Notes under the pieces: generated by a model
What the model was told of the DNA's origin: nothing
Databases searched by the model: none
What the model saw: the letters and a program-made list of their open reading frames with translations, nothing else
Assembly: GCA_026391075.1 (NCBI GenBank)
Contig: JAPLES010000004.1
Location: 1-57,290, forward strand
DNA: 57,290 bases
Reading direction: 5' to 3'
From: Bacteroidota bacterium
GTDB taxonomy: Bacteria; Bacteroidota; Bacteroidia; Chitinophagales; LD1
Shown: in pieces, positions 1 through 7,654 of the stretch
Layout: each line of letters opens with the position of its first letter
Numbering within the stretch: position 1 is the stretch's first letter
Translations under genes and position numbers: made by a program

Positions 1-140
1 GAAGTGCCGAATTGTTCGCCGAGAGGAGTTCTAATGTCAACGACAACTGCTGAAACACTACAGGCAGGGCACTTACCCACCCACTTTGGCGATTGGTTGC
101 CACAGTTCTGACAGAAATAAATTGTTTTGCTTTTGCTCAT
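1..140 (-). CDS. radA: DNA repair protein RadA, N-terminal fragment
   Basis: The leftward frame starts at an ATG (138-140) and reads MSKSKTIYFCQNCGNQSPKW followed by VGKCPAC. This is the N-terminal four-cysteine zinc finger of RadA, the RecA-like ATPase that processes recombination intermediates. The family normally continues with a Trp-Asn pair and an acidic stretch right after the last CxxC. Here the frame stays open but reads SVSAVVVDIRTPLGEQFG, which I do not recognise as RadA. I infer that the native sequence ends near position 55 and that the first bases come from elsewhere. Only about 28 residues are credible, so the call rests on the zinc finger alone. Confidence 0.6.
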   Translation of the reverse strand, partial: MSKSKTIYFCQNCGNQSPKWVGKCPACSVSAVVVDIRTPLGEQFGT

Positions 141-235
141 GAAACGAAATTCAATTTTTTTTTCACATTGTAGTTGAAATTATTTATGTTGAATATCACG
201 TTGCACTTACCAAATCGTGTTCCTAAAAAAAATCA

Positions 236-916
236 ATGTCACTTATCTTAAACATCGAAACATCTTCACCTGTTTGTTCCGTTTGCATTGCACAGAATGG
301 AATACTAATTGACTATCGAGAAACTACCGAAGCAAACTCGCATGCACGCCTGCTCACAACTATGATTGATGAACTGTTGAACACCAACAAAATTTCTTAT
401 CAGCAAATCGAAGCGGTGGCGGTAAGTTCGGGTCCTGGTTCCTACACCGGTTTACGAATTGGTGTTTCGGTGGCAAAAGGTTTATGCTACGCGCTCAACA
501 TTCCTTTACTCTCTATTTCAACTCTACAAAGCATAGCCGAAAACATGCGGGCGAAAACGAATAATTCATTGTCTTATTATTTGCCCATGATGGATGCTAA
601 AAGAATGGATGCTTTCACCGCTATATTCGATCAGGAAGGAAATGAAATAGCTCCACCAAAAGCAGTTACAATTGACGTGGATTTTAGGAAAGAAGTTTCG
701 AATTTTGAAAGAATAGGAATAGGAGGAAATTGTTTAGATAAATGCAAGACTCTCTTCGGCCATGATTTTGTTTTTATAGAAAACACAAACTGCGATTCGC
801 GAAGTATGATTCGCGTTTCTAAAAAAAAACTAGAAGAAAAAAGGATTGAAAACACGGCCTACTTTGAACCGTTCTATTTAAAAGAATTCGAAAACCGAAC
901 AAAAAAAAACATTTAG
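236..916 (+). CDS. tsaB: tRNA threonylcarbamoyladenosine biosynthesis protein TsaB
   Basis: TsaB is the non-catalytic partner of TsaD in making the N6-threonylcarbamoyl modification of A37 in ANN-decoding tRNAs. The 226 residues begin with the ASKHA-fold strand MSLILNIETSSPVCSVCIAQ and carry the TsaB signature SSGPGSYTGLRIGVSVAKGL around residues 64-83. The protein is shorter than TsaD and lacks the metal-binding histidines of TsaD, as expected for TsaB. The ATG at 236 is the only sensible start; there is no Shine-Dalgarno sequence. The C-terminal tail is lysine-rich, with long A-runs in the DNA. The gene lies 36 bp ahead of the ArsR-type gene and may be co-transcribed with it. Confidence 0.93.
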   Translation: MSLILNIETSSPVCSVCIAQNGILIDYRETTEANSHARLLTTMIDELLNTNKISYQQIEAVAVSSGPGSYTGLRIGVSVAKGLCYALNIPLLSISTLQSIAENMRAKTNNSLSYYLPMMDAKRMDAFTAIFDQEGNEIAPPKAVTIDVDFRKEVSNFERIGIGGNCLDKCKTLFGHDFVFIENTNCDSRSMIRVSKKKLEEKRIENTAYFEPFYLKEFENRTKKNI

Positions 917-951
917 TTACCAATTTCATCACCACTTAAACAATCATCATT

Positions 952-1311
952 ATGTCTGCAAAAGCAAAACTAGCCAAGGAATCATTAGTGATAGGAAAAG
1001 AAACGGGAGGAGGACAAATTAAACTAGAGTATTCAAAACTGCGCAGAGCCGTTCTTACCCTACGCTCGCTAAATCATCCGTTACGCAAACAAATGCTGAC
1101 ATTAATGGAGGATAAAAAGAAAATTACGGTAACAGAAATTTACGACATTCTTAAACTAGAACAATCTGTTGCATCGCAACACCTTGCTATCATGCGCAGA
1201 GCTGAAGTGGTGAGCACTAACCGTCAGGGTAAATTTATTTTCTACTCGGTAAACAAAAAGAGAATAGAAGAGGTAACCGATTTGGTAGAAAAATTGGCGC
1301 AGAAAGGATAA
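952..1311 (+). CDS. ArsR-type winged-helix transcriptional regulator (copy 1)
   Basis: This 119-residue protein has an ArsR/SmtB-like winged helix. LRSLNHPLRKQMLTLMEDKK forms the first helices at about 37-57, the recognition helix region is LEQSVASQHLAIMRRAEVV, and the wing is GKFIFYSV. It contains no cysteine, so it has neither the ELCVCD metal site of ArsR nor the cysteine pair of persulfide sensors such as BigR/SqrR. The signal it senses cannot be read from the sequence. It closely resembles the next gene (about half of the aligned HTH residues look identical by eye), suggesting tandem duplication. An intrinsic terminator follows at 1334-1366. Confidence 0.85.
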   Translation: MSAKAKLAKESLVIGKETGGGQIKLEYSKLRRAVLTLRSLNHPLRKQMLTLMEDKKKITVTEIYDILKLEQSVASQHLAIMRRAEVVSTNRQGKFIFYSVNKKRIEEVTDLVEKLAQKG

Positions 1312-1333
1312 GTTTTCCATGTTTAAAAATGAT

Positions 1334-1366
1334 AAAATGTTCTGATAATATCAGGACATTTTTTTT
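1334..1366 (+). terminator. Intrinsic terminator after the first ArsR-type gene
   Basis: Arms 1334-1347 and 1349-1362 are complementary over 14 positions with one G-U pair, and a run of eight T follows the stem. The stem is A/T-rich apart from its centre. The near-perfect symmetry means it could also be bound as DNA by a dimeric regulator, but the T-run favours termination. Confidence 0.75.
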
Positions 1367-1394
1367 GAACTTTATGGATTAAGGCTAATTTTAG
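1365..1394 (+). promoter_or_regulatory. Predicted promoter for the second ArsR-type gene
   Basis: TTG at 1365-1367 is followed 18 bp later by TAATTTTAG at 1386-1394, which resembles the Bacteroidota TTG/TAnnTTTG promoter with one or two mismatches. It starts directly in the T-run of the preceding terminator, so the second regulator appears to be transcribed independently. Confidence 0.4.
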
Positions 1395-1415
1395 TTTCAT
1401 AAACACCTCCTTGTT

Positions 1416-1724
1416 ATGACTACTTCATTACAAAGCCTTATTCAGGGAAAAAACCTTGGCATCTCTGCCAAAACATTGCGAGCCTTGTCGCATCCTCTTC
1501 GTTTATACCTTTTAGGATTTATAGATGAACACAAAAAAATAAACGTCAATAAAATATATCGCACGCTCAAGTTAGAGCAATCACTCACTTCGCAACACCT
1601 TCGCATTCTACGCGATGAGAATCTCGTTATTACCGCACGCGAAGGCAAATTTATTTTCTATTCGCTAAATTATTCGCGACTAAAAAAAATTGAGGAATTG
1701 GTGGCTGTGTTTTTCGGGGCTTGA
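1416..1724 (+). CDS. ArsR-type winged-helix transcriptional regulator (copy 2)
   Basis: This 102-residue paralogue of the upstream regulator has LRALSHPLRLYLLGFIDEHK as its first helices, LEQSLTSQHLRILRDENLV as the recognition helix region and the wing GKFIFYSLN. The LEQS..SQHL and GKFIFYS blocks are shared almost exactly between the two copies, while the N-termini differ. It too has no cysteine, so metal-thiolate or persulfide sensing through its own residues is excluded. Its stop codon overlaps the TTG of the promoter predicted for the rhodanese gene, making that gene a plausible target. The partner gene and the ligand are not known. Confidence 0.83.
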   Translation: MTTSLQSLIQGKNLGISAKTLRALSHPLRLYLLGFIDEHKKINVNKIYRTLKLEQSLTSQHLRILRDENLVITAREGKFIFYSLNYSRLKKIEELVAVFFGA

Positions 1725-1750
1725 AAAAAGAATCTTTTCGGATAGCTTTG
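1721..1750 (+). promoter_or_regulatory. Predicted promoter for the tandem rhodanese gene
   Basis: TTG at 1721-1723, a 19 bp spacer and TAGCTTTG at 1743-1750 match the Bacteroidota TTG-N19-TAnnTTTG consensus exactly. The leader to the ATG at 1768 is very short (under 20 nt). This is the best-matching promoter I found in the window. Confidence 0.55.
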
Positions 1751-1767
1751 CCGCCTAATTTTTTCCC

Positions 1768-2424
1768 ATGAACATTCTTGCGCTGGCTGATTTTATACAA
1801 CATCAAATTGATGGTTGTGTGGTGATTGATACCCGTTCTTCCGAAATTTTTTGTGATGGCTTTATTGAGGAATCGCTTTCGATTCCATTTGGGGAAAACT
1901 TTTTTACGTCACTTCAGGAACTAACCGAATATGAACAGAAATTGCTTTTTGTAGCTGATGAAAAGGAAGTTGCTGCAATTACTAAAGCAATTAAAAATGC
2001 GGGGGTGTTAAACACTATAGGATTTTTAGAAGGTGGATTTGAAACCTGGGCAAATGCCGGAAAGAAAATAGACATGCTCATTAGCATCGAAGCCGATGAG
2101 TTTGCCATAGACTATCACTACGATGAATTTTTCCTGATTGATATTCGCACCAAAGAAGAATTTGATACGGAACATGTAGAAGGTTCTGTAAACATTGTAT
2201 TGAATGATTTGCCGCAAATGGTGGTTGAGTTAGAAACTGCCGACAGTTATTATTTATACGCCAACACATTTGCCGAAGCAGTAACTGCGGCTTCCCTTTT
2301 TAAGCAAACAGGTTTTGAAAGAGTACGTGTGGTTAATTCAACTTACGAAGAATTGAAAAAAGCCAAGCTTCCTTTTTATAAAAAGAAAAAGGAAAAATCA
2401 GGTTCCGATTTTTCGAATAATTAA
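1768..2424 (+). CDS. Tandem rhodanese-like domain protein lacking catalytic cysteines
   Basis: Two rhodanese-like halves are visible in 218 residues. Domain 1 (about 5-95) has CVVIDTRSSEIFCDGFIEES and GFLEGGFETWANAG. Domain 2 (about 100-205) has FLIDIRTKEEFDTEHVEGSV. In both halves the active-site loop that normally carries the sulfur-transfer cysteine lacks it (LLFVADEKEV and YYLYANTFAE). The only cysteines, near residues 17 and 29, are elsewhere. Sulfurtransferase activity by the usual mechanism is therefore unlikely, and a binding or regulatory role is more plausible. The C-terminus is a lysine-rich tail. It has its own promoter and directly follows the two ArsR-type regulators, a neighbourhood reminiscent of sulfur-responsive ArsR/rhodanese pairs. 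Confidence 0.75.
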   Translation: MNILALADFIQHQIDGCVVIDTRSSEIFCDGFIEESLSIPFGENFFTSLQELTEYEQKLLFVADEKEVAAITKAIKNAGVLNTIGFLEGGFETWANAGKKIDMLISIEADEFAIDYHYDEFFLIDIRTKEEFDTEHVEGSVNIVLNDLPQMVVELETADSYYLYANTFAEAVTAASLFKQTGFERVRVVNSTYEELKKAKLPFYKKKKEKSGSDFSNN

Positions 2425-2439
2425 TTGCATTCCGCATCC

Positions 2440-4071
2440 ATGAATTTCTCGAACCTTCATCGTAAAGATTTTGTTCAGCAACTTAACACCACGCCATTCG
2501 ATTTGCTGGTGATAGGTGGTGGAATTACCGGTTGCGGCATTGCACTCGATGCCGCACTTCGTGGAATGAAAGTGGCACTGATTGAGAAAAACGATTTTGC
2601 ATCAGGCACTAGTTCGCGCTCTACCAAATTGATTCACGGTGGGCTTCGGTACTTAAAGCAGTTAGAAATAAAATTAGTGCACGATGTAGGCAGCGAGCGT
2701 GCCTTAGTGCATCGCAATGCACGGCACATTGTTGTTCCCGAAAAAATGTTGCTGCCGATTGTAGAAGATGGTTCACTCGGAAAAAATTCTTCTTCGGTTG
2801 GTTTGCTTGTTTACGATTTGCTGGCAGGAGTTAAAAAAGATGAGCGCAGAAAAATGCTCGATCGCCACGCAACGGTTAAAGCTGAGCCATTACTCGCCTT
2901 CGATAAATTAGTTGGTGGCGGTTTGTATTTTGAATACCGCACCGATGATTCCCGATTGACAATTGAAATTGCAAAGAGCGCTCATGAAAACGGAGCGGTG
3001 TTGCTGAACTATGCCGAAAGCAAAAGTTTTGTGTATGATGATTCGAAAAAAATCATCGGAGCAAAAGTGTTCGACAAAATTTCGAATACCGAATTTGAAA
3101 TTCGAGCGAAGACTATCGTAAACGCCTGTGGTCCTTGGGTTGACTTATTGCGCAAAGAAGACAACTCACTAAAAGGTAAACGTCTTCAACTAACCAAAGG
3201 AGTTCATATTGTTTTCCCCTACGAAAAACTGCCGCTGAAACAAGCCGCCTATTTTGATGTAGGTGACGGCAGAATGATTTTTGCTATTCCGCGTAATCGC
3301 ATTACGTATGTAGGCACTACCGATACCGTTTACAATCAGAACCTCGATAAGCCGCAATGCAATAAAGAAGATGCGCAGTATTTGCTCAACGCCACCAACA
3401 AAATGTTTCCATCGGTTGGTTTAAAGGCAGAAGACATTGTTTCGAGTTGGGCTGGCTTGCGACCATTGATTTACGAGGAAGGTAAATCAGCTTCTGAACT
3501 TTCGCGCAAAGATGAAATCATGATTTCTCCATCGGGTTTAATTTCAATTGCAGGCGGAAAATTAACGGGCTATCGCTTAATGGCAGAGAAAATTGTGGAC
3601 TTGGTTTCGAAGAAACTAAAACGGGATTTTAGCAAATGTAAAACGAAAAAATTCAGATTGAGCGGAGGCGAGTTTAAGAACGAAGAAGAATTTCAAAAGT
3701 CATTAACTCAATTTTTAGAAGCAGGAAAGGCAGAAAATATTTCTGCCGATAAAATTCGGGAATGGTTTTTCCGCTATGGAACAAATGTTTCGAAACTGAT
3801 GGCGAACGTAAAGTCAAGGGAAGCAAAAAATGAAAAGGTGTTGGAAGCAGCCGAGTTGTTTTATTGCTTGGAGCACGAAATGATTTTCAATGTTTCGGAT
3901 TTTCTGATTCGCAGAACAGGAAAAATATTTTTCGACAGAATAAATTCAGAAACTCAAATTGAAGAGTTGAGTAACTCTTTATCTAAAACTTTTGCTTTGG
4001 ACGAATCTTCTGCTACCAAGAATATTGTGAGCGTTGCAGAAGAATTTAAAGCGGCTGTTACGTTCAGCTAA
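2440..4071 (+). CDS. glpD: Aerobic glycerol-3-phosphate dehydrogenase
   Basis: GlpD oxidises sn-glycerol 3-phosphate to dihydroxyacetone phosphate with FAD and passes electrons to the quinone pool at the inner membrane. The N-terminus has the Rossmann motif LLVIGGGITGCGIALDAALR, followed by the GlpD signature FASGTSSRSTKLIHGGLRYL. A later block, AGLRPLIYEEGKSASELSRK, and the C-terminal helical domain (about 400-540) are typical of the family. I chose the ATG at 2440, giving 543 residues; a TTG at 2425 directly after the rhodanese stop would add five residues without improving the match. The stop codon abuts the stop of the convergent biotin carrier gene with no intervening base (TAATTA). Confidence 0.93.
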   Translation: MNFSNLHRKDFVQQLNTTPFDLLVIGGGITGCGIALDAALRGMKVALIEKNDFASGTSSRSTKLIHGGLRYLKQLEIKLVHDVGSERALVHRNARHIVVPEKMLLPIVEDGSLGKNSSSVGLLVYDLLAGVKKDERRKMLDRHATVKAEPLLAFDKLVGGGLYFEYRTDDSRLTIEIAKSAHENGAVLLNYAESKSFVYDDSKKIIGAKVFDKISNTEFEIRAKTIVNACGPWVDLLRKEDNSLKGKRLQLTKGVHIVFPYEKLPLKQAAYFDVGDGRMIFAIPRNRITYVGTTDTVYNQNLDKPQCNKEDAQYLLNATNKMFPSVGLKAEDIVSSWAGLRPLIYEEGKSASELSRKDEIMISPSGLISIAGGKLTGYRLMAEKIVDLVSKKLKRDFSKCKTKKFRLSGGEFKNEEEFQKSLTQFLEAGKAENISADKIREWFFRYGTNVSKLMANVKSREAKNEKVLEAAELFYCLEHEMIFNVSDFLIRRTGKIFFDRINSETQIEELSNSLSKTFALDESSATKNIVSVAEEFKAAVTFS

Positions 4072-4560
4072 TTACTCAAACTCCAACATCACCTGATTCT
4101 TCTCCACCGCTTTTCGTAATTCAACACTCACCTTTTTAATTTTTCCATCGCGTGGTGACTTGATTACGTTTTCCATTTTCATGGCTTCGAGAATTAAAAG
4201 CGTGTCGCCCTTTTTCACATCATCGCCTGCATTAACCGAAACATTGATGATAAGCCCCGGCATTGGCGCTTTGAGTAATTGAATAGTCGAAGAAGTTTTT
4301 ACACTGATACCAAGTTGCTGCAACAGCAAATCGTTTTTGTCTTTAATCGAAACCTCGTAGTCGTTTCCGTTTACATTCAGCACCATCGTTTTTTCTTCGG
4401 TATTAAAACTGATGAGCGTGGCGTTGTAACTTTTGTTGTCTTTAATAATGTGAAACGTGTCGTTTCGCAATTCAAGTAAATCCCAATCTACCGTAGTTCC
4501 GTTCAGCGAATTTCCTTCCACTGTAAACTCCTGCTTGCCATTGATGGTTGCTTTAATCAT
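4072..4560 (-). CDS. Biotin carboxyl carrier (biotinyl/lipoyl-attachment) protein
   Basis: This 162-residue protein ends in a biotinyl domain (about 92-162) with APMPGLI and the biotin attachment motif EAMKMEN, making Lys128 the predicted biotinylated residue. The N-terminal ~90 residues resemble the linker found before the biotinyl domain in acyl-CoA carboxylase alpha subunits, so it probably works with a biotin carboxylase and a carboxyltransferase encoded elsewhere (acetyl-, propionyl- or methylcrotonyl-CoA type). None of these partners is in the window. It lies 9 bp downstream of the FAD oxidoreductase and is probably the last gene of a leftward HU-oxidoreductase-carrier unit. Confidence 0.88.
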   Translation of the reverse strand: MIKATINGKQEFTVEGNSLNGTTVDWDLLELRNDTFHIIKDNKSYNATLISFNTEEKTMVLNVNGNDYEVSIKDKNDLLLQQLGISVKTSSTIQLLKAPMPGLIINVSVNAGDDVKKGDTLLILEAMKMENVIKSPRDGKIKKVSVELRKAVEKNQVMLEFE

Positions 4561-4569
4561 GCCACAAGT

Positions 4570-5616
4570 TTATAAAAATCGTTTGATGTCAACTTCCTTC
4601 ATCAAGTTTTCGCCATTCAAAAGATGCTCGGTAAAATGTTTTGCGAAATACGGAGCAAGCGAAATTCCTTTCGTTCCCATGCCGTTAAAAATTCCAACGT
4701 TTGAATTTGCGGGATGAAAACCAATAAATGGTCTGCGGTCTTTCACCGTTGGGCGAATGGCTCCTTTGTGGTCAACAACTTCAAAAGGCGAATTCAAAAT
4801 CGCTGTGAGATTTTCGATCAATTCATCTTTTCCTTTTCGGCTTGGTAGTGCATCATCAAACGACCATTCGTGCGTTGCACCTATGTAATAGAGATTTTTT
4901 TCCGGCAACGGCATTATCAAAATTTCGCCATTGATAATTCTTTCACTGTAAAAATTTTCAATTCGAACTATCAAACATTCGCCCTTTGCCAAATGAAACG
5001 GAAGAAATTTGAAGTAGGGATTTTGAATAGCCGCGGCTCCTTCGCAAAAAATTATTCGCTTTGCAATCTCTCCCTTATAACTCACAAATTCTTTCTCTAC
5101 CACCAATTCATTGAACGAAAATTTTTCGTTGAGCAGCATATTCTTCTGTTCCAAATATTTTCGGTATCGCAATAAAAATTTATCGCTGTCCAATCGGCTT
5201 CCGCCATTAATTTCAAAGGTGCCGAAATCATTTTTTACTTTCTCTTTATCGAGGTAAATGATGCTTTCGTTTTTTAGATACGCAATATACTCGGCCGATG
5301 CGCAGCGTGCGCTCCAATCATTTTGCGCTTTTACCGATTCGAAAATTTTCAGAAACAATGCTTCATGAAAAAAACTATCTCCAAATAATTCTTCAAACTC
5401 CCGATATGTTTTTTCCGCCAGCGGAATTAATTCATCAGCCAGCCATGTTTTTACAAATCGCTTTCCGGTAATAGGCTTAATAACTCCCGAAGCAACATGG
5501 CTTGCCGATGAAGGATTGAATTCATCAATTACTAAAAAATTTTGATTGGCTTTGAGCAAAAACCACGAAAGCATAGAGCCGGCTATGCCCTGCCCTACAA
5601 CTATAAAATCGTACAT
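4570..5616 (-). CDS. FAD-dependent oxidoreductase, DAO (D-amino acid oxidase-like) family
   Basis: This 348-residue DAO-type flavoprotein has the N-terminal dinucleotide-binding motif DFIVVGQGIAGSMLSWFLLK followed by an acidic residue (VIDEF) for the ribose. ASHVASGVIKPITGKRFVK gives the flavin-contacting segment. The C-terminal GAIRPTVKDRRPFIGFHP and NGMGTKGISLAPYFAKHF are typical closing segments of the fold. The substrate is unknown; the family includes glycine oxidase, D-amino acid dehydrogenase and the C-terminal domain of MnmC. No signal peptide or membrane segment is visible, so it is probably cytoplasmic. It sits 18 bp downstream of the HU gene and 9 bp upstream of the biotin carrier, consistent with one transcript. 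Confidence 0.8.
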   Translation of the reverse strand: MYDFIVVGQGIAGSMLSWFLLKANQNFLVIDEFNPSSASHVASGVIKPITGKRFVKTWLADELIPLAEKTYREFEELFGDSFFHEALFLKIFESVKAQNDWSARCASAEYIAYLKNESIIYLDKEKVKNDFGTFEINGGSRLDSDKFLLRYRKYLEQKNMLLNEKFSFNELVVEKEFVSYKGEIAKRIIFCEGAAAIQNPYFKFLPFHLAKGECLIVRIENFYSERIINGEILIMPLPEKNLYYIGATHEWSFDDALPSRKGKDELIENLTAILNSPFEVVDHKGAIRPTVKDRRPFIGFHPANSNVGIFNGMGTKGISLAPYFAKHFTEHLLNGENLMKEVDIKRFL

Positions 5617-5634
5617 GAATAGGTTGATGAAGAT

Positions 5635-5955
5635 TTAAATCTCAATTTCTTTTTCAGGTTTTTCTTCACCTGGTTTGTAGTTTTTCTTCACCTGGTCAAC
5701 AAAAATTTGCGCGGGCTTAAAAGCCGGAATGTAATGTTCGGGTATAACAATGGACTCGTTCCTCGAAATAATTCTGCCTATTTTTTGTGCCCGCTTCTTG
5801 GCAATAAAACTTCCGAAGCCGCGCACATAAACGTTCTCGCCATTCTTCACCGAGTTTTTCACTTCCTTAAAAAACGATTCAAGCGTCAGCAACACATCCG
5901 TTTTTGGAACTCCGGTTTTGTCGGCTATTTGCGATACAATGTCAACTTTTCTCAT
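5635..5955 (-). CDS. HU/IHF-family DNA-binding protein
   Basis: This 106-residue nucleoid protein has the dimerising N-terminal helices MRKVDIVSQIADKTGVPKTD, the conserved VRGFGSF turn at about 45-51, and the beta-arm with IPEHYIPAFKPAQIFVDQVK. The arm has a proline in the intercalating position. It is slightly longer than E. coli HU (90), with an acidic-lysine tail KPGEEKPEKEIEI. HU-type genes next to mutY, ssb and gldE recur in gliding Bacteroidota, which supports the assignment. It is divergent from mutY, and the 99 bp between them should hold promoters for both. Confidence 0.92.
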   Translation of the reverse strand: MRKVDIVSQIADKTGVPKTDVLLTLESFFKEVKNSVKNGENVYVRGFGSFIAKKRAQKIGRIISRNESIVIPEHYIPAFKPAQIFVDQVKKNYKPGEEKPEKEIEI

Positions 5956-6054
5956 AGCGTGGTGTTTTAGTGTGATACAACTTGTAAGTAAAATTGTTGC
6001 ATAAAGGTGAGAAATATTTTTTCAAAGAAAAACTTTCTTCTTTGTCGCTTCTCC

Positions 6055-7110
6055 ATGAAAAAATCATTCGCCTCTCTTTTACTTCGATGGCACCAAAACG
6101 AAAACACCCGCTCCATGCCATGGAAAGGCGAAAAAAATCCATACTACATCTGGCTGAGTGAAATTATTTTGCAGCAAACGCGCGTTGAACAAGGGCTGCC
6201 ATACTTCCTGCGTTTCAAAGAAAAATATCCTACGGTAAAACATTTGGCTAATGCCAAAGAAGATGAAGTAATGCGACTGTGGCAGGGCTTGGGTTACTAC
6301 TCGCGTGCGCGCAATCTTCATGAAACCGCAAAAAATGTTCAACAAAACTTCAAAGGAAAATTTCCTGAAACCTTTGATGAACTAAAAAAGCTCAAAGGCG
6401 TTGGCGATTATACGGCTGCCGCTATTTCCTCTTTTGCATTTGGTGAAAAAAAAGCCGTGGTTGATGGAAATGTAATTCGTGTTCTTGCCCGCGTGTTTGG
6501 TATTGAAACAGGTTTCGATACCACCGAAGGCAAAAAACAATTTGCTGCGCTAGCGCAGCAGTTGATTGATGAAAAAAATCCTGCGGCTTACAATCAAGCC
6601 ATCATGGATTTTGGCGGAGTGGTTTGCTCTCCCAAAAATCCAAAGTGCGATGAATGCCCTTTCAATAAAATTTGTGTGGCAAAGGTTAAGGACTTGATTG
6701 CTGTTCTTCCCTATCGTGAAAAGCGAACCAAAATCACCGAGCGGTATTTCAATTACCTCATCATCAAAAGCAAAAAGGAAATCTTCATTCAAAAAAGGAC
6801 AGGCAACGACATATGGAAAAATCTTTACGAATTGCCTTTGATCGAAACTCCAAAACCACTGAAGAAAAATATTAAAGAAGCCATCGGCAAATTCCTCGGT
6901 ACAAAAAACTTTTCGATGGTGTCAGGCGCTAAAGAAATTTCTCAAATGCTTTCGCACCGCAAAATTCATTTCCGGTTTATAGAAATTGAACTGAAAAATT
7001 TCGATTCGTTTAAGCTGAACAATTCGAAAAAGATAAAACTTAAAGCACTCGCTCGGTTGGCTTTCCCCAAAACCATCCATTTGGTTTTGCATGAAAACTC
7101 TTTACTTTAG
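6055..7110 (+). CDS. mutY: A/G-specific adenine DNA glycosylase MutY
   Basis: MutY removes adenine mispaired with 8-oxoguanine. The helix-hairpin-helix region is LKKLKGVGDYTAAAISSFAF, followed by the catalytic aspartate region VVDGNVIRVLARVFGI. The iron-sulfur loop reads C-x6-C-x2-C-x5-C (CSPKNPKCDECPFNKIC). The C-terminal NUDIX-like domain that recognises 8-oxoG begins near ERYFNYLIIK. I chose the ATG at 6055 (351 residues), because it places the usual LLLRWHQNENTRSMPWKG beginning near the N-terminus; a GTG at 6007 would add an unsupported 16-residue extension. The ssb promoter probably lies inside its 3' end. Confidence 0.95.
   Translation: MKKSFASLLLRWHQNENTRSMPWKGEKNPYYIWLSEIILQQTRVEQGLPYFLRFKEKYPTVKHLANAKEDEVMRLWQGLGYYSRARNLHETAKNVQQNFKGKFPETFDELKKLKGVGDYTAAAISSFAFGEKKAVVDGNVIRVLARVFGIETGFDTTEGKKQFAALAQQLIDEKNPAAYNQAIMDFGGVVCSPKNPKCDECPFNKICVAKVKDLIAVLPYREKRTKITERYFNYLIIKSKKEIFIQKRTGNDIWKNLYELPLIETPKPLKKNIKEAIGKFLGTKNFSMVSGAKEISQMLSHRKIHFRFIEIELKNFDSFKLNNSKKIKLKALARLAFPKTIHLVLHENSLL
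7081..7110 (+). promoter_or_regulatory. Possible ssb promoter inside the mutY 3' end
   Basis: TTG at 7081-7083, 19 bp, then TACTTTAG at 7103-7110, which is TAnnTTTG with one mismatch and overlaps the mutY stop codon. The leader to the ssb ATG at 7148 would be about 30 nt. Confidence 0.35.
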
Positions 7111-7147
7111 ACATCCGAAATTTTTTTATCACACTAAACTCATACTT

Positions 7148-7588
7148 ATGGTTAACAAAGTATTCCTCATCGGAAGATTGGGCAAAGACCCGGTTATTAA
7201 ACATTTTGAAAACGGTGGCGCCATTGCCGAATTTTCGTTGGCAACCAACGAAAGCTACAAAGACAAAGACGGTAATTGGAAAGACATTACCGACTGGCAC
7301 AACATTAAAGTCAACAACAAATTTGCCGCAGAGCGCGCTGAAAAGAATTTGAAAAAAGGTATGCAGGTTTGGATTGAAGGAAAAATACGCACCCGCGAAT
7401 ACGATGATAAAGACGGTGTCAAAAAAAGAACCACCGAAATTATCGTTGACAATTTCCGTATGCTCGGAAGCAAAGAAGGTGGCGATGGCGGCACAGGAAA
7501 TTATACTTCATCATCAAACAATAGTTCATCGGTAAATGAAGAAGCACCTGCTGCATCTTCGGCACCTGATGATGATTTACCGTTTTAG
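7148..7588 (+). CDS. ssb: Single-stranded DNA-binding protein
   Basis: SSB coats single-stranded DNA during replication and repair. The 146 residues start MVNKVFLIGRLGKDPVIKHF, the classic first strand of the OB fold, with DWHNIKVNNKFAAERAEKNL and GMQVWIEGKIRTREYDDKDG following. A Gly/Ser/Asn-rich linker from about residue 105 ends in the acidic protein-interaction tip DDDLPF. An upstream in-frame ATG at 7091 would add 19 residues unlike any SSB N-terminus, so I use 7148. The gene lies between mutY and gldE, the order also seen in gliding Flavobacteria. Confidence 0.95.
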   Translation: MVNKVFLIGRLGKDPVIKHFENGGAIAEFSLATNESYKDKDGNWKDITDWHNIKVNNKFAAERAEKNLKKGMQVWIEGKIRTREYDDKDGVKKRTTEIIVDNFRMLGSKEGGDGGTGNYTSSSNNSSSVNEEAPAASSAPDDDLPF

Positions 7589-7597
7589 ATTTTAAGC

Positions 7598-7639
7598 AAT
7601 AGTGAGTGGTGAAAGCATTGCTATTCACCATTCACTATT
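7598..7639. terminator. Long hairpin between ssb and gldE
   Basis: Arms 7598-7613 and 7624-7639 pair over 16 bases with one mismatch, and the pairing continues inward (agca/tgct). A T-rich stretch follows. It can act as a terminator for ssb. Its TTCACTATTCACT-like composition also belongs to the short degenerate repeat style seen elsewhere in the window. Confidence 0.45.
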
Positions 7640-7654
7640 TTCTATTTACTACCT

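Noticed and set aside
1334-1366. Palindrome after the first ArsR-type gene as its autoregulatory operator
   Set aside because: The run of T after the stem and its position past a stop codon fit an intrinsic terminator better; operator use is possible but unsupported.
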